NCBI RefSeq assembly: GCF_003417065.2
Contig: NZ_QVLT01000008.1
Location: 91,709 to 155,708, forward strand
From: Hymenobacter lapidiphilus
GTDB lineage: Bacteria; Bacteroidota; Bacteroidia; Cytophagales; Hymenobacteraceae
Reading direction: 5' to 3'
Length of the DNA stretch: 64,000 nt
Positions within the stretch are counted from its first letter, which is position 1. Every line of letters starts with the position of its first letter. Below the pieces are notes generated by a model. That model was not told where the DNA came from. It did no database searches and worked only from the letters and a program-made list of their open reading frames with translations. The position numbers and the translations under genes are program-made. Of the stretch, positions 54,138-63,726 are shown piece by piece.

Positions 54138-57100
54138 ATGGCCCAGGACATCACCGAAAAGGTCTTATTCGAAGTTCGGCTCAATGCCGAGCAGCTCAAA
54201 ACCGAGTCCGATGCCGTGCGCAAGCAGCAGGCGGGGCTGGCTACAGCCATTGCCACTACCCGGGCCGAGCAGAAGCAGCTAGCCGCCGAGTTCAAGGCCG
54301 GCACCAAGTCGGAAGCGGAGTACGGCGCAGCGGCTCAGGTACTGACTGAAAAGCTGCGCACCCAAAGCAAGGAGCAGGCTGCGGCCGGCAAGACGCTGGA
54401 GAACCTGGGTAAGCTCAGCGGAGAGGCCGAGGGCTCGATCAACCAGTTGCGGGCTGAGCTGGCCTTAACCACCGCGTCCTACAATGCGCTCAGCAAGGAG
54501 GAGCGGGCTAGCTCCGAAGCCGGCAAGGCCCTGCAGGTCCGCACCCGCGCCATCAGCGACGAGCTGAAGGGGCTGGAGTCAGCCGTGGGTGATAACCGCC
54601 GGGAGGTAGGTAATTATCGGGGCGCGTTTCAGGACCTGGTAAAGGAAATGGTCAAGCTCCAGGTTCAGGAAAAGAATCTGGTGGCCGGCTCCAAGGAGCT
54701 GGCCGAAAACCAGCAGCGCCAAATCGGTTTTCAGACCGCTGCCAGCGCGGCCGCCGCCAAAGCGGGCAAGAGCTACGAGCAGGCCGAAAAGGACATCACC
54801 AACTACGCGGCCGCCATCCGGCCCGCCGTTGCCAGTCTGGTAGCCTTAGAGGTCGAACAGGCCCGGGTGGTGGAGACGGCCGGCGAAACGAGCGAGGCGG
54901 CCCGTAAAATAGGTTTTCAGGTGGCCGCCGCCACCCGCTCACTCGAAGAGGCAGGCCCGGCTACTGAGTCCTTCAGCGGGGCGCTGGTGGAGGCCGCCGG
55001 GCAGAGTGACGCGCTGGGTGGGGCCGTGGGTACGCTCTCGGGCGTGCAGGAAAAATACATTCAGGTGCAGAATCTGGCCCGCCTAGCCATGGGCGCCAGC
55101 ACAGGCGCGGCCCGCATTCTAAAGTTAGCCCTGATTGCTACGGGGCTGGGGGCCTTTCTGGTCGTCATTGGCAGTCTGATTACCTACTTCACCCAAACGG
55201 CTGAGGGCGGGCGCATCGTCGAAACCGTGATGGCCAAAATCGGGGCTACGATCGACGTGGTAACCGACCGCATAGGCAATTTCGGCAAGGTGGCAGCGCA
55301 GTTTTTCAGTGGCAATTTTTCGCAGGCTGCAGAAACAGCCCGGGCCAGCTTCCGCGGCATCGGCGACGAAATTGCCCGCGAAACGAAGCTGGCTGGAGAC
55401 TTGAGCAAGGCCCGACAGCAACTCGATATCGACCAGGCCAACAACATTGCCACCAACAAACGCCTGCTCAACGATGTGGAGCGGCTCAAAAACCTGCGCG
55501 ACGACGAAAATAACAGCCTGGCCGTGCGCACCCAGGCCAATGAGGATGCCTATAAAGTGGAACTGCAGCGGCAGAACACACTGGCTGACCTGGCCAAGCG
55601 CAACTTTGGCCTACTCAAGGCCGATATTGACCGCCGGGGCGGTGCTGCCAAGGCTACCGTAGAGCAGCGACGGGCGCTAGGTGAGGCGGAAAACGAGTAC
55701 TATGACATCCTCGAAGACAGCGCCGGTAAGCAAAACGAACTCATCACCAACCGCTTCAGCCTGCAGAAGGAGGGAGCCGAGAAGCTGCGTAAGCTGCGCC
55801 AGGACGCGCTGAATCTGGAGCTGGCCCAGCTCGATGCGCGGCTGGCCAAGGTAGTCGTCGGCTCGGGTGCCGAGTTGCAGCTGCAGAAGGATAAGCTCAG
55901 TAAGCAGCGCGCCATTGCGTTGAGCGAAGCCGAGCTAACGGCATCCGCTAAGAAGGCTATCGAGGTGAAGTTCCGACAAGATGTGGAGCAGCTCGACCGT
56001 GACCACCTGCAAATCCTGCGGGCCCAGGCAGTCGAGGCCCAGCAGACGGCCATTGCCACCCAGCTGGCCCAGGCGCGCGCGGGCAGCAACGAAGAATTCC
56101 TGCTCAAGGCCGAAGCCATTCAGGCGAGTCTACAGCAGCAGCTAGCCGCCATCGACACCCGCCAGTCCGCCGAAGCCCAGCAGGCCCAGGGCGACCGGGC
56201 TCGGGCCGAGGCCACCCGCCAGCAGGCCGAACTGGAGTTCACCCAGGCGCTGGCCAATCTCGAAACCTACCTGGCTGAGCGGCGCACGCTCACCAATGCC
56301 CAGTACGCGAGCGGCGAAATCACCAAGGCTCAGCATGAGCAGCAGCTAGCCGCCATCGAAAAGGCGGGTGGGCAAGCCCGTATCGTCGTACTCCAGGACT
56401 ACGGCCGCGACGCGACAGCCGAGACGGAAGCCCAAAGCCAGCGCGAGGTTACGGCTACCGAGCAGACGACGGAGCGCAAAAAGGAGTTGGCTGAGCAGGA
56501 GCAATCTATCCGCTTAGCCGTGGCCAGCACTGCCGGCGACGCGGCCGATCTGGTCATTGAGGCGCTGGGGGAGGAGTCGGCGGCCGGGCAGGCTGCGCTG
56601 GCCCTGAAGAAAGCGGCCGCGCTGGCCACCATCGGCATCAACCTGGCTACGGAATTATCGGAAATCGGCAAAAATGCCGCAGCCAATCCGCTCAACATTC
56701 CCACCGCGGGCGTGGCCGGCCTCTCCCAAGCCACCATCCTTTCAGCCATTGCCATCGGCAAATCCGTGCTGGCCTCGGCCCGGGTGCTGGCCTTCGCGGA
56801 CGGCGGCCGGGTGGTAGGCCCGGGCGGGCCGAAGGATGATCTAATCCCGGCCCTGCTCTCCAACGGCGAGGGCGTGATGACAGCCCGGGCCATGAGCCTG
56901 TTCGGGCCAGTGCTGAGCTGGATGAACCAGGCCGGCGGCGGGAAGAGCTTCGGCTACTCAGACCCGATGCCGGCGGCCACCATGGCCCGCTACGCCGAGG
57001 GCGGGGTAGTGCGCTACGATGCCAGCTACATGGCGGCCATGTCGGGCCGTAGCGGGGGCAGCCAGCAGCCCATTGATTATTTGGCCCTGGCTCAGGCCAT

Positions 57101-57227
57101 TGCTCAAGAAGTAGGCCCCGTGTTTTATGAGGCCAACAAGGCGCTGCCAGTGCCCGATCTCAACATCACCGAATTAGCCGCCAAGCAGCAGCGGGCTGCC
57201 CGAAATGAAGCCCGCGGCACTATCTAG
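54138..57227 (+). CDS. Tape measure protein
   Basis: The 1029-residue protein is helical and Ala/Gln/Glu-rich with long coiled coils (about 10-330 and 560-800). A hydrophobic segment, LKLALIATGLGAFLVVIGSLITYF, lies near residue 330-355, and a C-terminal FADGGRVVGPGGPKDDLIPALLSNGEGVMTARA motif, conserved at the ends of tape measures, is near 890. Length should scale to a tail of about 150 nm by the usual rule of thumb. Confidence 0.9.
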   Translation: MAQDITEKVLFEVRLNAEQLKTESDAVRKQQAGLATAIATTRAEQKQLAAEFKAGTKSEAEYGAAAQVLTEKLRTQSKEQAAAGKTLENLGKLSGEAEGSINQLRAELALTTASYNALSKEERASSEAGKALQVRTRAISDELKGLESAVGDNRREVGNYRGAFQDLVKEMVKLQVQEKNLVAGSKELAENQQRQIGFQTAASAAAAKAGKSYEQAEKDITNYAAAIRPAVASLVALEVEQARVVETAGETSEAARKIGFQVAAATRSLEEAGPATESFSGALVEAAGQSDALGGAVGTLSGVQEKYIQVQNLARLAMGASTGAARILKLALIATGLGAFLVVIGSLITYFTQTAEGGRIVETVMAKIGATIDVVTDRIGNFGKVAAQFFSGNFSQAAETARASFRGIGDEIARETKLAGDLSKARQQLDIDQANNIATNKRLLNDVERLKNLRDDENNSLAVRTQANEDAYKVELQRQNTLADLAKRNFGLLKADIDRRGGAAKATVEQRRALGEAENEYYDILEDSAGKQNELITNRFSLQKEGAEKLRKLRQDALNLELAQLDARLAKVVVGSGAELQLQKDKLSKQRAIALSEAELTASAKKAIEVKFRQDVEQLDRDHLQILRAQAVEAQQTAIATQLAQARAGSNEEFLLKAEAIQASLQQQLAAIDTRQSAEAQQAQGDRARAEATRQQAELEFTQALANLETYLAERRTLTNAQYASGEITKAQHEQQLAAIEKAGGQARIVVLQDYGRDATAETEAQSQREVTATEQTTERKKELAEQEQSIRLAVASTAGDAADLVIEALGEESAAGQAALALKKAAALATIGINLATELSEIGKNAAANPLNIPTAGVAGLSQATILSAIAIGKSVLASARVLAFADGGRVVGPGGPKDDLIPALLSNGEGVMTARAMSLFGPVLSWMNQAGGGKSFGYSDPMPAATMARYAEGGVVRYDASYMAAMSGRSGGSQQPIDYLALAQAIAQEVGPVFYEANKALPVPDLNITELAAKQQRAARNEARGTI

Positions 57228-57235
57228 CCCCACCT

Positions 57236-57484
57236 ATGAAAGTAATCGACCTGCTCAACGCGCTCGACGACGCCGGCCAGCTCAACACGCTCTACCAGGC
57301 CGGCTGCCTGAACATCCGCGCCTACAACATGCGCGATATCTACCAGCGCTGGCAGACGCTCAAATCGTCGCTCCGTTACGCTGATGACAATGGCGGGGCT
57401 GTACGGGCGGTAGCGGCTGAGCTAAGCGTGAGCACCGACACCGTATACCGGGCCGTGGCAGGCATGGAGCAGCGGGTGGCTTAG
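57236..57484 (+). CDS. Small HTH-like phage protein
   Basis: The 82-residue protein has a helical N-terminus and an HTH-like C-terminus (AVRAVAAELSVSTDTVYRAVAGME), similar to Mor/C-type or resolvase-like HTHs. Its stop overlaps the convergent DUF4468 stop by 4 bases. Its role in a structural cassette is unclear. Confidence 0.55.
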   Translation: MKVIDLLNALDDAGQLNTLYQAGCLNIRAYNMRDIYQRWQTLKSSLRYADDNGGAVRAVAAELSVSTDTVYRAVAGMEQRVA

Positions 57485-58083
57485 AAGTCAGAGTTGGATA
57501 CGCCACCCGACTGAGCTGCCGTCAGCGCAGCCTTGATGCCAGCCTGAATAGAACGAACTGTTTCGTCTGTTTGCTTTCGGTAGCTGGCAATAACCGGACG
57601 CAACTCCCCCTTCTTATTGTGGGTAGCGCTGTTCTTCGTCAGCAGGTTAGCTTCGGCTGGCGTGCGCGCCGTTTGCTGGGCGGCGCTCATCACCGTAACC
57701 TTCGGGTTGTATTCGCCCTGGTATTCCAAATCTGTTACAATGCTGCGGTAGCGGCCATCCTTGCAGTCGAGCTGCACTAAAAACCAGAGCTTGAACGGAT
57801 TGCCGAATCCCATTACGACGATGTTGATGCGGTCCCACCCACGCGCCACTACCCGGCCGGTCGCCGCATCAGAGAGCTGCACTGTGGCATCGGTGGAAGG
57901 GAAGGTCTTGGCGGCCCACAGCTGGGCCCGCGCATATAACTCAGCCTGTGTAGCACCTGGCACCTGCACCACGTCGGAGTAGGTGACTTTGCCAGTATCT
58001 GGATCGACTGGAAAAACAATCTCTTGGGCCCGCGTGACGAAGCAGCAGAGCAAAAACACAATCGTGAGTAGAGTAAGGCGCAT
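57481..58083 (-). CDS. Secreted DUF4468-like protein (cargo gene)
   Basis: ATG 58083 is chosen because it begins a signal peptide (MRLTLLTIVFLLCCFVTRAQ). The product is 200 residues. The mature part fits DUF4468 (VFPVDPDTGKVTYSDVVQVPGATQAELYARAQLWAAKTF), a Bacteroidota TBP-like fold of unknown function. It is on the opposite strand between the tape measure cassette and the prohead protease, so it looks like a cargo gene expressed on its own. It is less GC-rich than the neighbours. Confidence 0.75.
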   Translation of the reverse strand: MRLTLLTIVFLLCCFVTRAQEIVFPVDPDTGKVTYSDVVQVPGATQAELYARAQLWAAKTFPSTDATVQLSDAATGRVVARGWDRINIVVMGFGNPFKLWFLVQLDCKDGRYRSIVTDLEYQGEYNPKVTVMSAAQQTARTPAEANLLTKNSATHNKKGELRPVIASYRKQTDETVRSIQAGIKAALTAAQSGGVSNSDF

Positions 58084-58184
58084 AGAGAGGAAGTTGTAAT
58101 ACGCCACCAAGATAGGGGCTTACCGCAAATCTGTGCGGCAGAAAGCCCGCGCCCGGCTGGCTCGGCTGCCACCTTCGCAGAGTA

Positions 58185-59372
58185 ATGGTAGAAGCCCAGC
58201 TCTATATCGACGGTAAGATTGTCTCGCAGATTCCCTGCGACGAGAACGGCCTGCCCTTGCCCGGTCCCTTTGCCCTGCTCTCGGGCCTGCAAAGCCAGCT
58301 GGAGTGGCAGCGCCCCTACGATACGATTCGGGTACAGATCAATTCCCCGGGCGGCGAAACCACCCAGGGCTTTGCGATGGGCGACTGGCTGCGCAGCCTG
58401 AATGTGCCCATCACGACGGTGGCCATCGGCCAGTGCTCCAGCATCGCGACGGCCCCGTTTCTGGCCGGCTCTACCCGGTTGGTGCACCGCAATACCGAGA
58501 TGCTGATTCACCTGCCTACGGGCGGGTTTCAGGGTACCGGGGCCAACGCCGCCCAGTCGTTTGCCAATGACATGGCCGACTGCGAAAGCAAAATCATCGC
58601 CCTCTACGTGGAGCGCACTGGCGGCGACGCCTCCGAAATAGCTGCCCTGATGGCCAAGGAAACCACGCTTACGGCCGACATGGCCCGTGACATGGGTTTT
58701 GCCACGCAAGTTCTTGAGCCCATCATGGCGCTGGCCGTGCTGCCGACCCCCAACCCCTCATCGAATCCTTCACTTACGCCGGCTGACCCGGACACTACGC
58801 TCATGAGCAAGTTCAACAATTTCCTCAACCGCATGAAGACGGCCCTGTCCGAGCTGGAGAAGGATGCCCCCAAAACGGCACTGGCCGTCACCACCACCGG
58901 CGACTCGCCCGTGGAGCTGACTATCGACAGCGGTGACCGGACGGCCTACGAAGTAGGCGACATGGTGTACTCGGATGCCGAGATGACCAGCGCTGCGGCT
59001 GATGGCGACTACGTGCTTACCGATGGCAACACCATCACGGTAGCCGAGGGCGCTATTTCGGCCATCACCGAGCCCAACACCGACTCAGCCGCTGATGGTG
59101 ACGTGGCGCAGGCGCTGCAGTCGCTGGCCGAAAGCATGGTGGTGCTCACCAACGAGGTGCGCAGCATGAAGACCTCCAACGCCACCCAGGCTCAGTCGCT
59201 GGCCACAGTGAAGGCCCAGTACACGGCCCTGGCCCGGGGCGTGAAAACCAACGCCGCTGCCTCGCCCGCCGGCAAGTCCGGTGCCGATGATGATACCGAC
59301 GACGCCGACCCGATGAAGGTAGCCGCGGCCAACCGGGCGGAGCGGCGCAAAAACCGCTACGCCAAGTCCTAG
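58185..59372 (+). CDS. ClpP-like prohead protease with scaffold-like C-terminus
   Basis: The 395-residue protein has a ClpP/S14-type domain (about 5-185) with INSPGGETTQGFAMGDWL, nucleophile Ser86 in IGQCSSIATAPF, His109 in MLIHLP and an Asp in the TADMARDMGFAT region. The C-terminal half is acidic, Ala/Asp-rich and coiled-coil like with a basic end (RAERRKNRYAKS). A protease fused to a scaffolding part is common in phage heads. It would process the capsid precursor. Confidence 0.88.
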   Translation: MVEAQLYIDGKIVSQIPCDENGLPLPGPFALLSGLQSQLEWQRPYDTIRVQINSPGGETTQGFAMGDWLRSLNVPITTVAIGQCSSIATAPFLAGSTRLVHRNTEMLIHLPTGGFQGTGANAAQSFANDMADCESKIIALYVERTGGDASEIAALMAKETTLTADMARDMGFATQVLEPIMALAVLPTPNPSSNPSLTPADPDTTLMSKFNNFLNRMKTALSELEKDAPKTALAVTTTGDSPVELTIDSGDRTAYEVGDMVYSDAEMTSAAADGDYVLTDGNTITVAEGAISAITEPNTDSAADGDVAQALQSLAESMVVLTNEVRSMKTSNATQAQSLATVKAQYTALARGVKTNAAASPAGKSGADDDTDDADPMKVAAANRAERRKNRYAKS

Positions 59373-59434
59373 CCGCTTGCCCAAGCCGGCCGGACGCACT
59401 CTTCCTGTTTTCCCGAACCTAAGTTTTTCAACCC

Positions 59435-60535
59435 ATGTCTCTCTTCGCTGCTGCCGTTATCGCCCTCGGGTGCACCTACGGCCCCCAAGACTTCCGGGAA
59501 ATCATCCTGGAACCCATCCTCGACTCGCCCGACCTGCGCTCGATTCTCACCATCACCGATGGCGTGAAAGCCAAGAAGGATGTGCTCTTCGCTGAGCGCA
59601 TGCGCAAGGTGACCAAGAAGGACACCGGCTGCGGCTCAACACCTACCAAGCCCGTGCTGGGCATCGAGCGCGTCACCTGGGACCCGCAGCCGCTGGAGGC
59701 CTGGATTTCTGAGTGCGCCTCCGATCTGGAAGGCTCCTTCATGGCCTGGGGCCTGGGTGTAGGCTACAAGCGTCACGACCTGCAGGAGGCCATCATCAAG
59801 ATTGCCAAGGGCTACACCGAAACGCCCGAGGAGCAGAATTACTGGAATGAGTTCGTGCAGGACACGATGGAGGAGGCTATCCGCGCCGACATCTTCCGCA
59901 TCGGCTTCTTCGGCAACCCCACCATCACGGCCGCCAGCCTGACAGTAGCCGGCGACGTGGCCAACTACAACCAGGTGCTGGGCCTGTGGCCGCAGATCAT
60001 TGCCAAGGGCACGGCGGATGCCAAGGTGCGCGCCTACACGATTGCCGCCAACTCGGCTACCACCGTGGAAGGCCAGAAGCTGGCCCCTGGTGTGTCGGAT
60101 GAAATCTTCACGGCCCTGGCCATCGGCGGCGACCGGCGCCTGCGCTCGGGCAAGTTCGGCACTCCGGTCATCATGGCCACGCAGAGCATCATCGACAACT
60201 GGGCCGCGCTGCGCAAAACTGCCCAACTCGAAACCAGCTTCAAGCTGGTGGAAACCGGCCTGGTAGGCCCCACCTTCGACGGCATCATGGTCATGCCGAT
60301 GCCCGAGTGGGATGAGATTCTCAACGAGGACTTCAACAAGAACGGCGTCATCGACCGGCCCCACCGCGCCGTGCTTACCACCATCACCAACCTGCAGCTG
60401 GGCTTCGACTCCTACGACGAGGCCACGCAGCTGGAGTCGTGGTACGAGAAGAAGGATAAGGAAACCCACAAGCGCGCCAACTACAAGATGGACGCCAAGG
60501 TGATGCGCAACTTTCTCACCCGCGCGGCCTACTAG
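59435..60535 (+). CDS. Probable major capsid protein
   Basis: The 366-residue protein directly follows the prohead protease, as expected of the major capsid protein. It contains no catalytic motif; segments such as MEEAIRADIFRIGFFGNP, APGVSDEIFTALAIGGDRRL, TFDGIMVMPMPEWDEIL and NYKMDAKVMRNFLTRAAY fit a HK97-like fold of this size. The call is by position and size. Confidence 0.75.
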   Translation: MSLFAAAVIALGCTYGPQDFREIILEPILDSPDLRSILTITDGVKAKKDVLFAERMRKVTKKDTGCGSTPTKPVLGIERVTWDPQPLEAWISECASDLEGSFMAWGLGVGYKRHDLQEAIIKIAKGYTETPEEQNYWNEFVQDTMEEAIRADIFRIGFFGNPTITAASLTVAGDVANYNQVLGLWPQIIAKGTADAKVRAYTIAANSATTVEGQKLAPGVSDEIFTALAIGGDRRLRSGKFGTPVIMATQSIIDNWAALRKTAQLETSFKLVETGLVGPTFDGIMVMPMPEWDEILNEDFNKNGVIDRPHRAVLTTITNLQLGFDSYDEATQLESWYEKKDKETHKRANYKMDAKVMRNFLTRAAY

Positions 60536-60567
60536 CCGGCCCGCCTGATTCAGCCAACACGGTAACC

Positions 60568-60599
60568 AAAGGCCCGCCAGCAACCGGGCGGGCCTTTTT
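60568..60599 (+). terminator. Terminator after capsid gene
   Basis: AAAGGCCCGCC (60568-60578) pairs with GGCGGGCCTTT, followed by a T run, between the capsid and next gene. It could cap most capsid transcripts and leave less for downstream genes. Confidence 0.9.
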
Positions 60600-60625
60600 C
60601 CTTTCAACTACTTTTTCCTACGACT

Positions 60626-61201
60626 ATGGCCGCTTGCGGACAACTCAAAAAGGGCATGCTGCCCCCCTGCATCCCGGCTGCCGGTGGCCTAACCACGGAC
60701 CTGGTGCTGATTCCCAAATCCTTCCTGCTGGCCGCTGTGCGCAATCAAACCCTGCGCAAAGCTGTCACGCTGAGCCTGGTTGCCGGCAAGAAAGGCTTCC
60801 TGTTTCGGGGCCTCAATGACAGCAACGTGGCCCGCGTCACGCTGGCCCCCGGCAAGTACGGCCCCAAGTACACCCACGAGGTGGATTTGGCCAGCTTCGC
60901 CAACGATCCGGAAAGCCTCGAAACGGCCGAGGACCTGGGCAAGGAGCCCACCGTGGCCGTTGTGAAGGGCAACGATGACCTCTACAAAGTCTACGGCCTG
61001 GGTGCCGGCCTCAAGCTCACCAAGGATGCGGCCGACACGGCCAACGCCGATATCGGGGCCGGCTCGGAGCTGACCATTTCTTCCGATAAGGAGGGGGGGC
61101 GCGAAGACGTGCTGTGGGTGGCTGATGGAACCGGGCTCTATGACCCGATTGCCACCAAGGCCCTGTTCGAATCGTTGTTCACGGCTCCAGTAGTCATCTA
61201 G
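60626..61201 (+). CDS. Phage structural protein, 191 residues
   Basis: The protein follows the major capsid gene and its terminator. It is beta-rich (KAVTLSLVAGKKGFLFRGLND; YTHEVDLASFANDPE), with an acidic middle and C-terminus. Size and position suit a head decoration or major tail protein; I cannot choose between them. Confidence 0.5.
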   Translation: MAACGQLKKGMLPPCIPAAGGLTTDLVLIPKSFLLAAVRNQTLRKAVTLSLVAGKKGFLFRGLNDSNVARVTLAPGKYGPKYTHEVDLASFANDPESLETAEDLGKEPTVAVVKGNDDLYKVYGLGAGLKLTKDAADTANADIGAGSELTISSDKEGGREDVLWVADGTGLYDPIATKALFESLFTAPVVI

Positions 61202-61216
61202 CTTATCTACTAGCTC

Positions 61217-61816
61217 GTGGTGAATTCAAGTGACATGGGGGAGTGGTTGCAGCGCGCCGGCCGGCTAAAGTCAGCCGGCGCGTCTGCTATCGATCCGGCC
61301 GAACTCTCGGCCGTGCACGCCGCCCTCTACCCCCAGGCGCCACCCGTGCGCACCGGCTGCCGCAAGTGCGTCATCGACGCCTGGCAGGCCATTAGCCGCT
61401 ACCTGCGGCTGCATACTGAAACCGATTCTTCCTCTCTTATTTCCCCTGCCATGTCTGCCAATCAGAACCAAGCCCGCTTCATCAGCGACGACACCCAGTA
61501 CTTTCCTTTCGGTCTGGGCGTAGCCGTCAACAACGACAACATGACCGATAAGATGGCCCGCTACATCCTGGAGCAGGATGCCGATGCTGCCGGTCTGTTC
61601 AAAACCCTGCCTGCCGAAGAGCAGGAAGACTCGGACGACTCAGACTCGGACTCTGACAACACCACCGTAGTCGTGTCCGACCGGATGCACCGCGATGAGC
61701 TGGAGGCTATCTACCTCGATGCTGCCCCCGATGGCGACGCCAAGGCCTTCGCCAATAAGGCGGACCTGATTACCGCTATCGAGGCGCTGAGCAACGCGCT
61801 CAAGCCCGCTAAGTAA
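61217..61816 (+). CDS. Phage structural protein with Asp/Ser-rich stretch
   Basis: GTG 61217 is taken as the start, though ATG 61235 is possible. The product is 199 residues: an N-terminal half with VRTGCRKCVIDAWQAISRYL (CxxC-type), then MSANQNQARFISDDTQYFPFG with a further ATG at 61451, an acidic Ser/Asp run (DSDDSDSDSD), and a helical end. The internal start would split it into two proteins, so a second product is possible. No family is recognised. Confidence 0.5.
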   Translation: MVNSSDMGEWLQRAGRLKSAGASAIDPAELSAVHAALYPQAPPVRTGCRKCVIDAWQAISRYLRLHTETDSSSLISPAMSANQNQARFISDDTQYFPFGLGVAVNNDNMTDKMARYILEQDADAAGLFKTLPAEEQEDSDDSDSDSDNTTVVVSDRMHRDELEAIYLDAAPDGDAKAFANKADLITAIEALSNALKPAK

Positions 61817-61875
61817 GCCGGCTGGCCTGAGTGCCCACCGCCCGCCTATTGTGAACCCCAAGCCTACCGCCCGCC

Positions 61876-63192
61876 GTGCCGGAATCGACCATCATCGCCA
61901 GCCCCAAGCCCCGTGCTCCGCGCTCTATCGACGTGAAGGACTACCTCAAGTGGGGCAAGGATGACCAGGAGCCGCAGCGCTTGCATGAGCTGGTGCGTAG
62001 TTCCGGCACGGCGACGGTATGCGTGGCCACCAAGGCCAAGTTTATCGAGGGCAACGGCCTGAAGGACCAGACGCTCTGGAAAACCGTCATCAATGAGAAG
62101 GGCCAGACGGTGGATGAGCTGGTGCGCCTGCACTGCCTGGAACTGGCCGAGGGTGAAGGCATTCAGATGCTGCTCAACTTCAACGCCCTCGGTGAGCCGG
62201 TCGAAGTGTTGCACCTGCCGTTCGGGCAGTGGCGGCCCGGCCAGCCCACCGAGCGCGGGGAAGTGCAGGTCGTATTTGAAAAGCGCATCCCGCTGCCCGG
62301 AAAGAAGAAGGAGAAGCCGATTGCCCGGCTGGTATACGACGCCACTGAGCCCAATGAGGACCGTGCTGAGCGTATCCTGAACTGGGAAGGTGGCCTTGAT
62401 GCCTACCCAGGCGAAATAGCCTACTACTTCCACCGCCGCCCTTCAGCTGCCGGCTATCATCCGGAGCCCGTGTGGCTGCCGGTGCTGCTCGACATCGAGG
62501 TGGACGCGCTGCTCAAGATCAGCCGCCGCACGGACGTAGCCAGCGGCTACACCGATAAGACGATGATTACCGAGTACGGCAACGCCAACCCCACCGAGGA
62601 GGTGAAGCAGGCCAACGGCGTCAAGTATGGGGGTTTTGTGGGCCCGCTGGGTGGGCGCGTGCTGCTGCAGTACGCGATGACTCGCGAGCAGAAGCCCGAC
62701 GTGGATACGTTTCAGGCCCCCAACGCCTCGGAGCGCTACGCCACCGACAAAGCCGCGCTCAAAGTCAGCATCCGGGAAGTATTCCAGATTCCGGACATCT
62801 GCTACGGCGAAAGCCAGGCGGGGAAGCTGGGCATGGACGGCGAGTTCGAAGACGCCACCCGCTACGTGCAGAACATGGTCGTCAACACCGACCAGCGGGC
62901 CATCGAAACGCTCTACGCTTCGGTGTTCTCGAATTTCCGGACCGCTGAAGGGGAGCCCGTCTGCCCTTCGGGTGACTACTCGATTCAGAACCTGAGCCTG
63001 AATGCCCAGGTGGAAGCGGCGGTGCCGAGTGAGGCCGAGAAGACGCTACAGGCCCTCAACAGCCTCTCGCCATTGGTAGCCAATAAGGTGCTCGAAAGCA
63101 TGAGCGCCGACGAAATCCGTGCCCTGGTTGGCCTGAAAGCCGGCCTTGGACCTGACCCCTCAGCCTCAACCAATGGAACACCTGCTACTTAA
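61876..63192 (+). CDS. Probable portal protein
   Basis: The 438-residue protein starts at GTG 61876. It contains IDVKDYLKWGKDDQEPQRLHELV, ATVCVATKAKFIEGNG, an ISRRTDVASGYTDK segment and VREVFQIPDIC-style helices, then DLVN-type late helices, all in the style of phage portals. It lies far from terL, which is unusual (see findings). It would form the dodecameric DNA entry ring. The next gene starts inside its end in another frame. Confidence 0.75.
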   Translation: MPESTIIASPKPRAPRSIDVKDYLKWGKDDQEPQRLHELVRSSGTATVCVATKAKFIEGNGLKDQTLWKTVINEKGQTVDELVRLHCLELAEGEGIQMLLNFNALGEPVEVLHLPFGQWRPGQPTERGEVQVVFEKRIPLPGKKKEKPIARLVYDATEPNEDRAERILNWEGGLDAYPGEIAYYFHRRPSAAGYHPEPVWLPVLLDIEVDALLKISRRTDVASGYTDKTMITEYGNANPTEEVKQANGVKYGGFVGPLGGRVLLQYAMTREQKPDVDTFQAPNASERYATDKAALKVSIREVFQIPDICYGESQAGKLGMDGEFEDATRYVQNMVVNTDQRAIETLYASVFSNFRTAEGEPVCPSGDYSIQNLSLNAQVEAAVPSEAEKTLQALNSLSPLVANKVLESMSADEIRALVGLKAGLGPDPSASTNGTPAT

Positions 63193-63697
63193 CCTCGACG
63201 ACTTCGGCCCTTACTGCGAGCTGCCCGAGAACATGCGCTTCGAGCGTATGGCACCGCATATTCTGGCCGCCCAGCGCCAGCTACGGCCATTGCTGGGCGA
63301 GCCACTGTATGCCGAGCTTTCCCGCCGGCATGAGACGAATAGCCTGAGTGGCGACTATCTGGAGCTCCACGCGCTGGCCGTGCCCGCACTGGTGCATGCG
63401 GCGCTGGCTTCCTTCTGGCCCTTCTCGCAAACCACGCTCACCAGCGCCGGCCTGCGGCAGAAAACCAGCCAGTACTCGGAGCCGGTGGATGCGCGCACGC
63501 TGGCGGCCCAGGCTACCATCTACGACGGGCGGGCCCTCACCTACGAAGTGGAGCTACGGGCCTGGTTGATTGTGACTGCCGACAGCTTCGCCGGCTTCTA
63601 TCCTTCCGGGCACTGTGAGGGCCCTAGTGTGAGCCGCAGTTCGTCCGTGGTGATGCAGGCCATCACGGCACCTAGCTACGGGGGCGGCCGCTACTAA
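63173..63697 (+). CDS. Head-tail connector-like protein (DUF6712-like)
   Basis: From ATG 63173, overlapping the portal gene by 20 bases, the product is 174 residues. The pattern LNLDDFGPYCELPENMRFERMAPHILAAQRQLRPLLGEPLYAELSRRHE and the later LELHALAVPALVHAALASFWPF match my recollection of DUF6712, a Bacteroidota phage head-tail connector family. The call is tentative. Confidence 0.6.
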   Translation: MEHLLLNLDDFGPYCELPENMRFERMAPHILAAQRQLRPLLGEPLYAELSRRHETNSLSGDYLELHALAVPALVHAALASFWPFSQTTLTSAGLRQKTSQYSEPVDARTLAAQATIYDGRALTYEVELRAWLIVTADSFAGFYPSGHCEGPSVSRSSSVVMQAITAPSYGGGRY

Positions 63698-63726
63698 TTC
63701 CCTCACCCACTACTGCCTGATGCCCC

